Source: a bacterium
GTDB taxonomy: Bacteria > JAMCPX01
Length of the DNA: 5,346 nucleotides
NCBI GenBank assembly: GCA_021800575.1
Contig: JAJYYW010000121.1
Span: 1-5,346 of the forward strand
Direction of reading: 5' to 3'
Part shown: positions 1 to 4,334 of the stretch, in pieces
Layout: each line of letters opens with the position of its first letter
How positions within the stretch are numbered: position 1 is the first letter of the stretch
The notes under the pieces: generated by a model
What the model was told of the DNA's origin: nothing
What the model saw: the letters and a program-made list of their open reading frames with translations, nothing else
Databases searched by the model: none
Program-made: the position numbers and the translations under genes

Positions 1-1
1 C

Positions 2-454
2 ATGGTGCATCACACCGGAGAGCAGGGAGCCGAAAATCCTGCGGCGTGGCAGGAAGAGGGATTTACCGCAGAAACGGCGGCTGCATGGCAGCAGGCAGGG
101 GTCAGCCCCTACGTCGCAGCGACCTGGCAGCAAGCGGGCTTTACGCCAGGATCGGCACAGGCCATGTGTCCCGGCGGTATTGCATCCATGGCGGATCTGA
201 TGCACATGCACCCGTACGACACCAAGGACAAATGTTTTTACCTGGTTGCCACCATTATGCAGTTCTCCGGCAGTACAAAAGGTCTTGTTACCCTCGGCAA
301 CAGCGTTTTTTATATCGATGCAGGCCAGGGATCCATCCCGGCAAACGCCTTTCAGTTCCATGGATTCGTCAAAGGCATCGGTACCTATCAGTACAAGAGC
401 ATCATAGGTTTAACCAAGGTGGTGCCGTACCTGCACATGATATCACATCTGTAA
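2..454 (+). CDS. Trp-repeat protein with C-terminal beta-rich domain, probably partial at the 5' end
   Basis: I do not recognise a named gene. The frame is open at the left edge, and the ATG at base 2 has no visible ribosome site because the sequence starts there, so the real start is probably upstream. The visible 150 residues have two parts. Residues 13-52 hold three 13-residue repeats of the form AAWQxxGfT, with Trp at 16, 29 and 42. From general memory, similar W-x3-GF-x3-EA repeats occur in envelope or lipoprotein-like proteins of delta-proteobacteria. Residues 78-147 (LVATIMQFSG..., FYIDAGQG, GFVKGIGTYQYK, VVPYL) look like a small beta-barrel, perhaps OB-fold-like. No membrane segment is visible; a signal peptide could lie upstream. 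The stop TAA is 7 bases before a long hairpin. The function is unknown; the reading frame itself is well supported. Confidence 0.7.
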   Translation: MVHHTGEQGAENPAAWQEEGFTAETAAAWQQAGVSPYVAATWQQAGFTPGSAQAMCPGGIASMADLMHMHPYDTKDKCFYLVATIMQFSGSTKGLVTLGNSVFYIDAGQGSIPANAFQFHGFVKGIGTYQYKSIIGLTKVVPYLHMISHL

Positions 455-461
455 TCGCGGC

Positions 462-497
462 GGACCGGCAGCCCGCCGTCCGGCGGGCGGCCGGTCC
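462..497 (+). terminator. Long GC-rich hairpin after the Trp-repeat gene
   Basis: GGACCGGC (462-469) pairs with GCCGGTCC (490-497), and after one A/G mismatch GCCCGCC (471-477) pairs with GGCGGGC (482-488) around a GTCC loop. This gives about 15 base pairs just past the stop codon. No T-run follows, so it is either a stem that stops transcription without a U-tract, an mRNA-stabilising end, or a repeat-type palindrome. The structure is certain; the role is inferred. Confidence 0.55.
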
Positions 498-609
498 TGC
501 CGTCGTCAAACGGGACAGCATCTCTCATCACGTCTGTGCGGGGGTGAATGGTATTTCGACGAAGCCCCGGCGGGCGAAGCGCCGTGCAGCGGAGGATCAG
601 AAAAAGCAG

Positions 610-637
610 TTGACTGCTGCGCCTGAACGAATAAACT
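610..637 (+). promoter_or_regulatory. Candidate sigma-70 promoter of the enoyl-CoA hydratase/isomerase gene
   Basis: TTGACT (610-615) and TAAACT (632-637) are separated by 16 bases. The expected start near 644 gives a leader of about 45 bases before the ATG at 689. The -10 box is imperfect, so this is only a reasonable candidate. It would let the isomerase gene be transcribed independently of the gene to its left, from which the hairpin at 462-497 also separates it. Confidence 0.4.
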
Positions 638-688
638 CTACAGCGCACCGGGCTCCATCCGGCGTCGGTGCCTGGAAAGGAGGATCGC

Positions 689-1489
689 ATGGCATACAAC
701 TATATTGAGGTAACGCAGGAGCATCATGTAGCAACGGTGGCGCTCAACAGGGTCGAGACCCTGAATGCGCTGAGCTACGCGTTTGCAACCGAGATCACCG
801 ACGTCTTCCACGCACTCGATGCAGACGAGCAGGTGCGGGTCGTTATCCTCAGGAGCAATGCCCGGATATTCATGGCAGGCCTGGACATGCTGGATGCCGC
901 CGGCAGGGGCGTCAACGGGACCAAACGGCTCATCGATATTCCCCTGCAGGATAAAAACCTGTTCGAGTGCGGGCATGCCATCGAGGCATGCAGGAAGCCC
1001 GTTATCGCCGCGGTCCACGGCAAGTGTATCGGCGCAGGGCTGGACATCATAGCTGCCTGTGATTTCCGCCTCTGTACCCAGGACGCGGAATTTTCACTGC
1101 GGGAGGTGCGGATCGGCCTGGTGGCGGACATGGGCGTTCTCCAGCGCCTGCCCTTCATCGTCGGCCAGATGTACACGCGGCAGATGGCCTATACGGGCCG
1201 CTACTTCACCGCAGCAGAGGCGGCAAAGATGGGACTCGTGCTCGAGGTGTATGCGGACCAGGCGGCACTGCTGGACGGCGCCCGCAGGCTCGCCGCAGAG
1301 ATCCTGGAGAGCGCCCCCCTTGCGGTCCAGAGCACGAAAGAGGTCCTCAACCACAGCCGGTTTTTACCGCTGAACGACGGCATGGCACTGGCCATACACA
1401 AGAACATGCTCCTGCTGTCATCCGAGGACACCCGGGAGGCCTTCATGGCCTTCATGGAAAAACGCAAACCAACGTTCAAAGGGGAATAA
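689..1489 (+). CDS. Enoyl-CoA hydratase/isomerase family protein, probably dienoyl-CoA isomerase-type
   Basis: Cytoplasmic crotonase-superfamily enzyme of 266 residues, the usual length, acting on acyl-CoA thioesters in beta-oxidation-type pathways. ATG 689 is chosen over GTG 668 because AAAGGAGG (676-683) ends five bases before it. The oxyanion-hole segments are ARIFMAGLDM (58-67) and HGKCIGAGLD (110-119). Asp119, Glu139 (REVRIGL) and Asp147 (VADMG) are spaced 20 and 8 residues apart, matching the Asp176/Glu196/Asp204 set of rat delta3,5-delta2,4-dienoyl-CoA isomerase, and LQRLP follows as in that enzyme. A plain hydratase would be expected to have Glu where the last Asp stands. The inferred reaction is shifting 3,5-dienoyl-CoA to 2,4-dienoyl-CoA during breakdown of unsaturated acids; a different crotonase substrate is possible. 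No other fatty-acid gene is in the window. The gene is convergent with the transporter 39 bases away. Confidence 0.88.
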   Translation: MAYNYIEVTQEHHVATVALNRVETLNALSYAFATEITDVFHALDADEQVRVVILRSNARIFMAGLDMLDAAGRGVNGTKRLIDIPLQDKNLFECGHAIEACRKPVIAAVHGKCIGAGLDIIAACDFRLCTQDAEFSLREVRIGLVADMGVLQRLPFIVGQMYTRQMAYTGRYFTAAEAAKMGLVLEVYADQAALLDGARRLAAEILESAPLAVQSTKEVLNHSRFLPLNDGMALAIHKNMLLLSSEDTREAFMAFMEKRKPTFKGE

Positions 1490-1528
1490 GGGACATCACG
1501 GAGACGCTCACCGCACGCATCGGGCACA

Positions 1529-2422
1529 CTACGGATGTATAAACCACAGGCCGCATGAAACGAGCGCGATTGCCGCTATTTTGGCGACGACGGATGCCCT
1601 GGTAATGTCTTCTTTTATAATCTCAGGAAACCAGATCGACAGCATGAGGCCGAAGAGAAACACAAACAGGGGGATGGTCCCTCCAAGGACAGCAACCAGC
1701 GAGACGACCCCCAGCATGATCGCATAAAAATTGCTCATCCGGCCGACGATATAGATCAGCTCGTTGATGTTCAGGATTGCCCAGGTTCCCGCCCGTATGT
1801 CCCGTACCTGTGCAAGCACGCGGGAACTGTACAGAAAAAACAGGATGGTGGCGCCGATGGAAACGCCGATAAACTCCCACGCGAGTGCGTCCCAGAAGTT
1901 CTGGCTGACGATCACGAACTTGAACATCACGGCCGGCAGCGCCCATAAGATGCTCGCGAGGAGGACCCACCAGAAGGCCGTCCGTATCTTCAGGATTCCG
2001 GCGTCCGTCTTTTCCAGCGAGACGATAAAGCCCCCGGACAGGATCAGCAGATAGCCCAGCAACTGCCGGTGCGTCAGTTCCTCCTTGAGAAAGACAGAAG
2101 ACAACAGGAGAACAAACACGGGCATGGACTGGAACAGCGGCGAGATGCGCGAGGCGTCCTCGAGGGAGAGTGCCTTGAAGTAGGGGATGAGCGCCATCTC
2201 GACAAAGATCCCGGCAAGCACCAGGACGGCTATCTGCCAGGTGCCGTTGAGAAAGAGCCCGTGGATGAGGACGATGGTGACGGCGGCAAGGAGGTCGATC
2301 CACCCGCCGAGGATGGTCAGCGCGAGCGGGTCCCTGACCCGTTTCTCGATAAGGAATTTATCAAAGAGGTTGGAAACCGCAAACAATACATTCGCTATTA
2401 GGGCAAACAGTATCCACGACAT
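1529..2422 (-). CDS. EamA/DMT-family ten-helix membrane transporter
   Basis: Inner-membrane protein of 297 residues, typical for drug/metabolite transporters with two EamA repeats of five helices each. Hydrophobic segments lie near residues 3-22, 34-54, 62-80, 96-112, 118-136, 148-168, 180-198, 212-232, 235-262 and 278-295. The EamA hallmark closes the first half: SPLFQSMPVF (94-103), then KEELTHRQLLGY and an LSGG turn (113-131). The second half repeats it as GGTIPLFVFLFG (247-258). The substrate cannot be told from sequence; relatives export amino acids, nucleotides or drugs. The frame is open up to 2758, but ATG 2422 starts exactly at the first helix and a near-consensus promoter at 2442-2470 would start RNA downstream of all earlier start codons. 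The leader is then only about 12 bases, with no strong ribosome site. It converges with the isomerase gene. Confidence 0.88.
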   Translation of the reverse strand: MSWILFALIANVLFAVSNLFDKFLIEKRVRDPLALTILGGWIDLLAAVTIVLIHGLFLNGTWQIAVLVLAGIFVEMALIPYFKALSLEDASRISPLFQSMPVFVLLLSSVFLKEELTHRQLLGYLLILSGGFIVSLEKTDAGILKIRTAFWWVLLASILWALPAVMFKFVIVSQNFWDALAWEFIGVSIGATILFFLYSSRVLAQVRDIRAGTWAILNINELIYIVGRMSNFYAIMLGVVSLVAVLGGTIPLFVFLFGLMLSIWFPEIIKEDITRASVVAKIAAIALVSCGLWFIHP

Positions 2423-2441
2423 AGGTCCACGCGTAGCCAAG

Positions 2442-2470
2442 ATTGTATGGTATGGGCATAGGTCTGTCAA
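2442..2470 (-). promoter_or_regulatory. Near-consensus sigma-70 promoter of the EamA transporter
   Basis: Read on the minus strand, TTGACA (2470-2465) and TACAAT (2447-2442) are separated by exactly 17 bases. Transcription would begin near 2435, about 12 bases before ATG 2422. This is among the best promoter matches in the window. It argues that the open frame upstream of 2422 is not translated. Confidence 0.7.
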
Positions 2471-2783
2471 ACAAAGCCGTGCTGTGCCGGGGACAGGTCC
2501 GGCGGACGCAGGAGATACCGCACCCACCCATCCCCGGAGTGATACCGGCATCAAAAAAAGAGGCATCAGAGAATCGGTATGACTAGAGGAGCCCCCTCCC
2601 TGGTCGGGAGAAACGACACGGAGGAATTTAATCACGTATATCTTAAGCATGTCCAGCCCTTGACGGGAGGGATACAGGGAGGGTGGTCCGCCGGGAAATT
2701 TACTCAACGCTTTATCCCCTCGGTCTTCCCCGTCAAACGGGCGAGGAATGTGATCCATGCCGGCACCAGATGAATTGTCAAGA
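2471..2783. other. Gene-free stretch with short GC-rich palindromes
   Basis: I see no gene here. The open frames on both strands have no family resemblance and no ribosome site. The stretch holds small GC-rich stems such as CTCCC/GGGAG near 2598 and CCCGT/ACGGG near 2730. A segment at about 2656-2690 (TTGACGGGAGGG followed by AGGGAGGGTGG) resembles, loosely, the layout of the hairpin repeats at 3062 and 4210. On the minus strand 2664-2651 reads GTCAAGGGCTGGAC, close to the repeat at 4256 and 4335. The high-GC part of the window ends here. Confidence 0.4.
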
Positions 2784-2799
2784 TTAAAGACCTGACCCC
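2778..2799 (+). repeat. TCAAG...TGACCCC dispersed repeat, copy 1
   Basis: TCAAG (2778-2782) and TGACCCC (2793-2799) are separated by ten bases (ATTAAAGACC). The same two blocks recur at 4256-4270 and 4335-4349 with a three-base gap. On the minus strand this copy begins exactly where the likeness to a HigA antitoxin stops, and it supplies the stop codon of that remnant. I recall similar strings scattered through delta-proteobacterial genomes, but cannot confirm it here. Confidence 0.5.
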
Positions 2800-2849
2800 G
2801 TCTGTTGCGTTATCTTTCTTTCATGGATGTATCTTTTTAAGTCGCTTAT
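2784..2849 (-). pseudogene. higA: Remnant of HigA-type antitoxin (N-terminal codons only)
   Basis: On the minus strand AAAGGAG (2863-2857) is followed, seven bases on, by ATA (2849-2847) where ATG would be expected. The codons after it read SDLKRYIHERK, matching the N-terminal pattern of HigA antitoxins paired with Gp49-like HigB toxins (M-S/N-D-L-K-K/R-Y-I-E-E-R-K). Likeness then ends abruptly in the repeat at 2778-2799, which gives the stop codon. The helix-turn-helix domain that would normally follow is absent. Both the start codon and the body of the gene are therefore lost. The match comes from family memory over about 11 residues, supported by position just after the HigB remnant and by the intact ribosome site. 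Confidence 0.55.
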
Positions 2850-2993
2850 TTTTATTCTCCTTTCCAAAAAATCCCGCCTGTATACTTATGCCTTTTCTAT
2901 CTCAGACCGCGGTGTTTTTTGGCTTTTTTTCATGAACCCATGGGTCAGCACAACCACGGATCTGTCGTCAAAGAAACAAAATATCCGGTATAT
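2850..2993 (-). pseudogene. higB: Remnant of HigB-type (phage Gp49-like) toxin, truncated and with a nonsense codon
   Basis: The minus-strand reading IYRIFCFFDD, then VVVLTHGFMKKSQKTP and SEIEKA, is the C-terminal core of HigB/RelE-type ribosome-dependent mRNA interferases, including the GFxKKxQKTP hallmark. An in-frame TAA (2888-2886) interrupts it, and the same frame then continues VYRRDFLERR, the expected end of such toxins. The first half of the toxin is missing: upstream of 2993 the frame runs through unrelated sequence that includes the hairpin repeat at 3062-3079. About 35 of the usual 100 or so residues remain before the nonsense codon. A dead toxin is the simplest reading. The HigA remnant follows directly on the same strand, so this was once a higB-higA operon. 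Confidence 0.7.
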
Positions 2994-3061
2994 AAGGGAG
3001 GGGTAAATTCCCCTTTTGCAAAAGTGGTGGATGCGAAGCAGACGGGGTATTTGTTCTTCAC

Positions 3062-3096
3062 CCCCTCTACCAAGAGGGGCCGGGGGAGTTACCAAT
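3062..3096 (+). repeat. CCCCTCT hairpin repeat, copy 1
   Basis: CCCCTCT (3062-3068) and AGAGGGG (3073-3079) form a 7-bp stem around ACCA, followed by a G-rich run and TTACCAATGTC. The copy at 4210-4250 has the same stem, a near-identical loop (ATCA), a G-rich run and TAACCAATATC. Both are preceded by TCA. This is a short dispersed repeat; here it lies about 70 bases before the point where HigB likeness starts on the opposite strand. Confidence 0.7.
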
Positions 3097-3169
3097 GTCA
3101 CAGGCAGACCCGATTCCTGCTTAATGCATCCAAAAAAGATTTAACCAGCCCTGCGCTTTCAGAAGAATC

Positions 3170-3198
3170 TTGACAGTCTACGGTGATATAGCTATATT
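3170..3198 (+). promoter_or_regulatory. Near-consensus promoter of the relE-phd operon
   Basis: TTGACA (3170-3175) and TATATT (3193-3198) are separated by exactly 17 bases. RNA would start near A3205, three bases before ATG 3208 and after ATG 3199. The message would be leaderless or nearly so. The -10 box sits inside two palindromes, which fits the autorepression usual for type II toxin-antitoxin operons. Confidence 0.65.
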
Positions 3199-3209
3199 AT
3201 GGCCATAAT
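3186..3209. promoter_or_regulatory. Two overlapping perfect palindromes, probable TA operator
   Basis: ATATAGCTATAT (3186-3197) is a perfect 12-bp palindrome and ATTATGGCCATAAT (3196-3209) a perfect 14-bp one, overlapping by two bases. Together they cover the -10 box, the predicted RNA start and both candidate start codons. Phd/YefM antitoxins are known to bind palindromic operator sites in their own promoters, so binding here by the antitoxin at 3504, or by its complex with the toxin, is a fair inference. Confidence 0.55.
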
Positions 3210-3507
3210 GAGATATGCTATAATTTTAGCGCCGGGAGCCGTTGACAGCTTAAAACAAATGAGTGCGTATGACAAAGCAGCAGTAAAAGAGTTCACTGAA
3301 GTTCATTTAAGGTACGAACCCATGAAAGAAAGCAAGAGCATGATAAAGAAGTTACGCGGTATATCTCATCCGCAGTATAGGCTCCGGGTAGGTAAGTGGA
3401 GAGTGTTTTATGATGTATTCGGGAGCACAGTCGAAATACTCGCAATATTTTCAAAACAAGAAGCTCTTGAATGGTTAAAACAGCAAGAACAGGGGGTAAT
3501 AAAATGA
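3208..3507 (+). CDS. RelE/ParE-family toxin of a type II TA system
   Basis: Cytoplasmic toxin, 99 residues from ATG 3208 (102 from ATG 3199). The RelE fold shows as an N-terminal strand (MRYAIILAPGAVDSL), a helical hairpin (about 15-47), KKLRG (47-51), then YRLRVGKWRVFYDV (57-70) and VEILAIFSK (75-83). Arg58, Arg60, Arg65 and Tyr68 lie where RelE-type mRNA interferases place RNA-contacting residues. The likely role is cleaving mRNA on the ribosome; a ParE-like gyrase role cannot be excluded. ATG 3208 is favoured because the promoter would start RNA near 3205, and neither ATG has a normal ribosome site, though GGTGAT at 3182-3187 could weakly serve ATG 3199. The stop overlaps the antitoxin start as ATGA, so the toxin gene comes first. 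Its AT-rich codon use differs from that of the genes on the left. Confidence 0.85.
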   Translation: MRYAIILAPGAVDSLKQMSAYDKAAVKEFTEVHLRYEPMKESKSMIKKLRGISHPQYRLRVGKWRVFYDVFGSTVEILAIFSKQEALEWLKQQEQGVIK

Positions 3508-3743
3508 AAAAAGTATCTTTAGCAAAAGTAAAAGACAGCCTTTCAATGTATCTGCACGTTGCAGAAAAAGAGGAAGTGATAATCACAAAGCACGGGAAAC
3601 CGTCCGGCGTATTGATCGGGTTTAAAACGGAAGAGGATTGGTTAGAGTATCGCCTGGAAAACGAACCACGATTCCTTCAAATGATAGCGAAAGCAAGAAA
3701 AGATTTGAGAGCAGGTAAGGGTGTCCGTCTCGAAGATGTATAA
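3504..3743 (+). CDS. Phd/YefM-family antitoxin
   Basis: Antitoxin of 79 residues, the usual size, that neutralises the RelE-type toxin encoded just before it and probably represses the operon. ATG 3504 is chosen because it overlaps the toxin stop (ATGA) and has AGGGGG seven bases upstream (3491-3496). The earlier in-frame ATG at 3471 lies inside the toxin gene. Residues 1-45 form the Phd DNA-binding and dimer domain: MKKVSLAKVKDSLSMYLHVA, then VIITKHGKPSGVLIGF (25-40). Residues 46-79 (EDWLEYRLENEPRFLQMI and KARKDLRAGKGVRLEDV) are the charged tail that would wrap the toxin, with the common RLENEPRF element. The pair appears complete, with no frameshift or early stop. Three hairpins follow from 3767. 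Confidence 0.9.
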   Translation: MKKVSLAKVKDSLSMYLHVAEKEEVIITKHGKPSGVLIGFKTEEDWLEYRLENEPRFLQMIAKARKDLRAGKGVRLEDV

Positions 3744-3766
3744 CAGAGAATCCGATTGGCAGCCGG

Positions 3767-3799
3767 CATCTTGAGGTTCAATTATGGCACCTCAAGATG
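3767..3799. terminator. Perfect 11-bp inverted repeat after the TA operon
   Basis: CATCTTGAGGT (3767-3777) pairs perfectly with ACCTCAAGATG (3789-3799) across an 11-base loop, 23 bases after the antitoxin stop. There is no T-run on either strand, so it may block transcription from both sides or be part of a structured element with the next two stems. Confidence 0.5.
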
Positions 3800-3806
3800 G
3801 AGAGGT

Positions 3807-3825
3807 CATAGGTATCTTCCCTATG
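3807..3825. repeat. Second hairpin in a series of three
   Basis: CATAGG (3807-3812) pairs with CCTATG (3820-3825) across a seven-base loop. It begins eight bases after the first stem ends. The role is unknown. Confidence 0.4.
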
Positions 3826-3830
3826 CGTCA

Positions 3831-3847
3831 CCCCGCCACTGGCGGGG
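3831..3847. terminator. Third hairpin, GC-rich
   Basis: CCCCGCC (3831-3837) pairs with GGCGGGG (3841-3847) around ACT. It lies between the convergent relE-phd and hicBA remnants, 16 bases from the hicA stop, so it could end transcripts from either direction, although no U-tract follows on either strand. Confidence 0.45.
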
Positions 3848-3863
3848 CAGAGGACGTTACATT

Positions 3864-3932
3864 CTAGCGTACTATTTTTTTAAACTCTTCGGTTTCCAAA
3901 CCCATGTCTTTTATTATCCCTAACAGGGTTTT
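3864..3932 (-). pseudogene. hicA: C-terminal remnant of HicA toxin
   Basis: In a different frame from hicB, the minus strand from 3932 reads KTLLGIIKDMGL followed by EEFKKIVR and stop TAG (3866-3864). This is the standard end of HicA toxins (GTLRGIIKDAGLxxEEF). The first 50 or so residues, including the double-stranded-RNA-binding-like fold with its catalytic His, are missing. The fragment directly overlaps the end of hicB, so an internal deletion of an original hicB-hicA operon explains both. It cannot be active. Confidence 0.65.
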
Positions 3933-4102
3933 TTGTGGGCTTTAAGACTTTCTATATAAAGCTTAACCGCATCTTTTATGTTGTCCATGGTCTCGTCATA
4001 GGTGTCACCCTGGGTGTGGCATCCGGGGAGTGACGGACAAAAGGCATGATACCCTCCGTCTTCTTCTTTTTCCAGAATAACAGTGTAATTATATTCTTTC
4101 AT
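3920..4102 (-). CDS. hicB: HicB-family antitoxin, C-terminally truncated
   Basis: Sixty-residue protein with the partial RNase H-like fold of HicB antitoxins: YTVILEKEEDGGYHAF (6-21), CPSLPGC (22-28), HTQGDTYDETMDNIKDAV (29-46), KLYIESL (47-53). AGAGGT (4113-4108) lies five bases before ATG 4102. The usual relatives run about 70 residues and end in a short tail such as EPVPEEDI; here that tail is replaced by KKPC and a stop, at the point where hicA sequence begins in another frame. The antitoxin core could still fold, but its toxin partner is gone. This small HicB type lacks a separate DNA-binding domain in the part that is present. It is convergent with the relE-phd operon. Confidence 0.8.
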   Translation of the reverse strand: MKEYNYTVILEKEEDGGYHAFCPSLPGCHTQGDTYDETMDNIKDAVKLYIESLKAHKKPC

Positions 4103-4139
4103 AGGTTACCTCTTAAGCATAAGAGTATCATTTAATAAA

Positions 4140-4168
4140 ACTATAATTCATTTAATGAATAAAAACAA
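4140..4168 (-). promoter_or_regulatory. Candidate promoter and palindromic operator of hicB
   Basis: On the minus strand TTGTTT (4168-4163) and TATAGT (4145-4140) are 17 bases apart. The spacer holds ATTCATT-A-AATGAAT (positions 4160-4146), a 7-1-7 perfect palindrome. Transcription would start near 4133, about 30 bases before ATG 4102. The palindrome between the boxes is where a TA repressor would be expected to bind. Confidence 0.5.
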
Positions 4169-4174
4169 GCAACA

Positions 4175-4198
4175 GAAACATGCTGTGAAACATGCTGT
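4175..4198 (+). repeat. Tandem 12-base direct repeat
   Basis: GAAACATGCTGT occurs twice in immediate succession (4175-4186 and 4187-4198) with no difference. It lies just upstream of the hicB promoter and just before the second CCCCTCT hairpin repeat. It may be a protein-binding pair or a replication-slippage duplication. Confidence 0.7.
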
Positions 4199-4209
4199 CT
4201 CCGTCTCAT

Positions 4210-4250
4210 CCCCTCTATCAAGAGGGGCGCAGGGGTGTGTAACCAATATC
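4210..4250 (+). repeat. CCCCTCT hairpin repeat, copy 2
   Basis: CCCCTCT (4210-4216) and AGAGGGG (4221-4227) form a 7-bp stem around ATCA, followed by CGCAGGGGTGTG and TAACCAATATC. It matches the copy at 3062-3096 over most of its length in the same orientation. Confidence 0.7.
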
Positions 4251-4255
4251 CTATG

Positions 4256-4271
4256 TCAAGGGCTGACCCCT
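4256..4271 (+). repeat. TCAAG...TGACCCC dispersed repeat, copy 2
   Basis: TCAAGGGCTGACCCCT (4256-4271) is identical over 16 bases to 4335-4350. A shorter relative, TCAAG-TCA-TGCCCC, lies between them at 4287-4300. Confidence 0.65.
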
Positions 4272-4334
4272 CTGCCCCCTTCAATGTCAAGTCATGCCCC
4301 ATTCTAGCCCCTGCCCGTCAACCAATTTCACATT

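Noticed and set aside
46..708. 220-codon open frame on the plus strand over the Trp-repeat gene and the gap after it
   Set aside because: It is out of frame with the repeat-bearing protein, is rich in Arg/Ala/Gly as expected of a shadow in GC-rich DNA, and has no ribosome site or family likeness.
638..1527. Several open frames antisense to or shifted within the isomerase gene
   Set aside because: The isomerase frame carries clear family motifs from start to end; the others are shadows with no recognisable motif.
1623..2582. Open frames opposite to or shifted within the transporter gene
   Set aside because: The encoded sequences are charged and show no motif, while the minus-strand frame has ten ordered membrane segments.
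2423..2758. N-terminal extension of the EamA transporter
   Set aside because: It has no hydrophobic or family-like sequence, and a near-consensus promoter lies inside it.
2919..3173. 84-codon plus-strand open frame
   Set aside because: It is antisense to the HigB remnant and runs through the hairpin repeat; no ribosome site or family likeness.
3293..3586. Minus-strand open frame across the TA pair
   Set aside because: Antisense shadow of the well-supported relE-phd genes.
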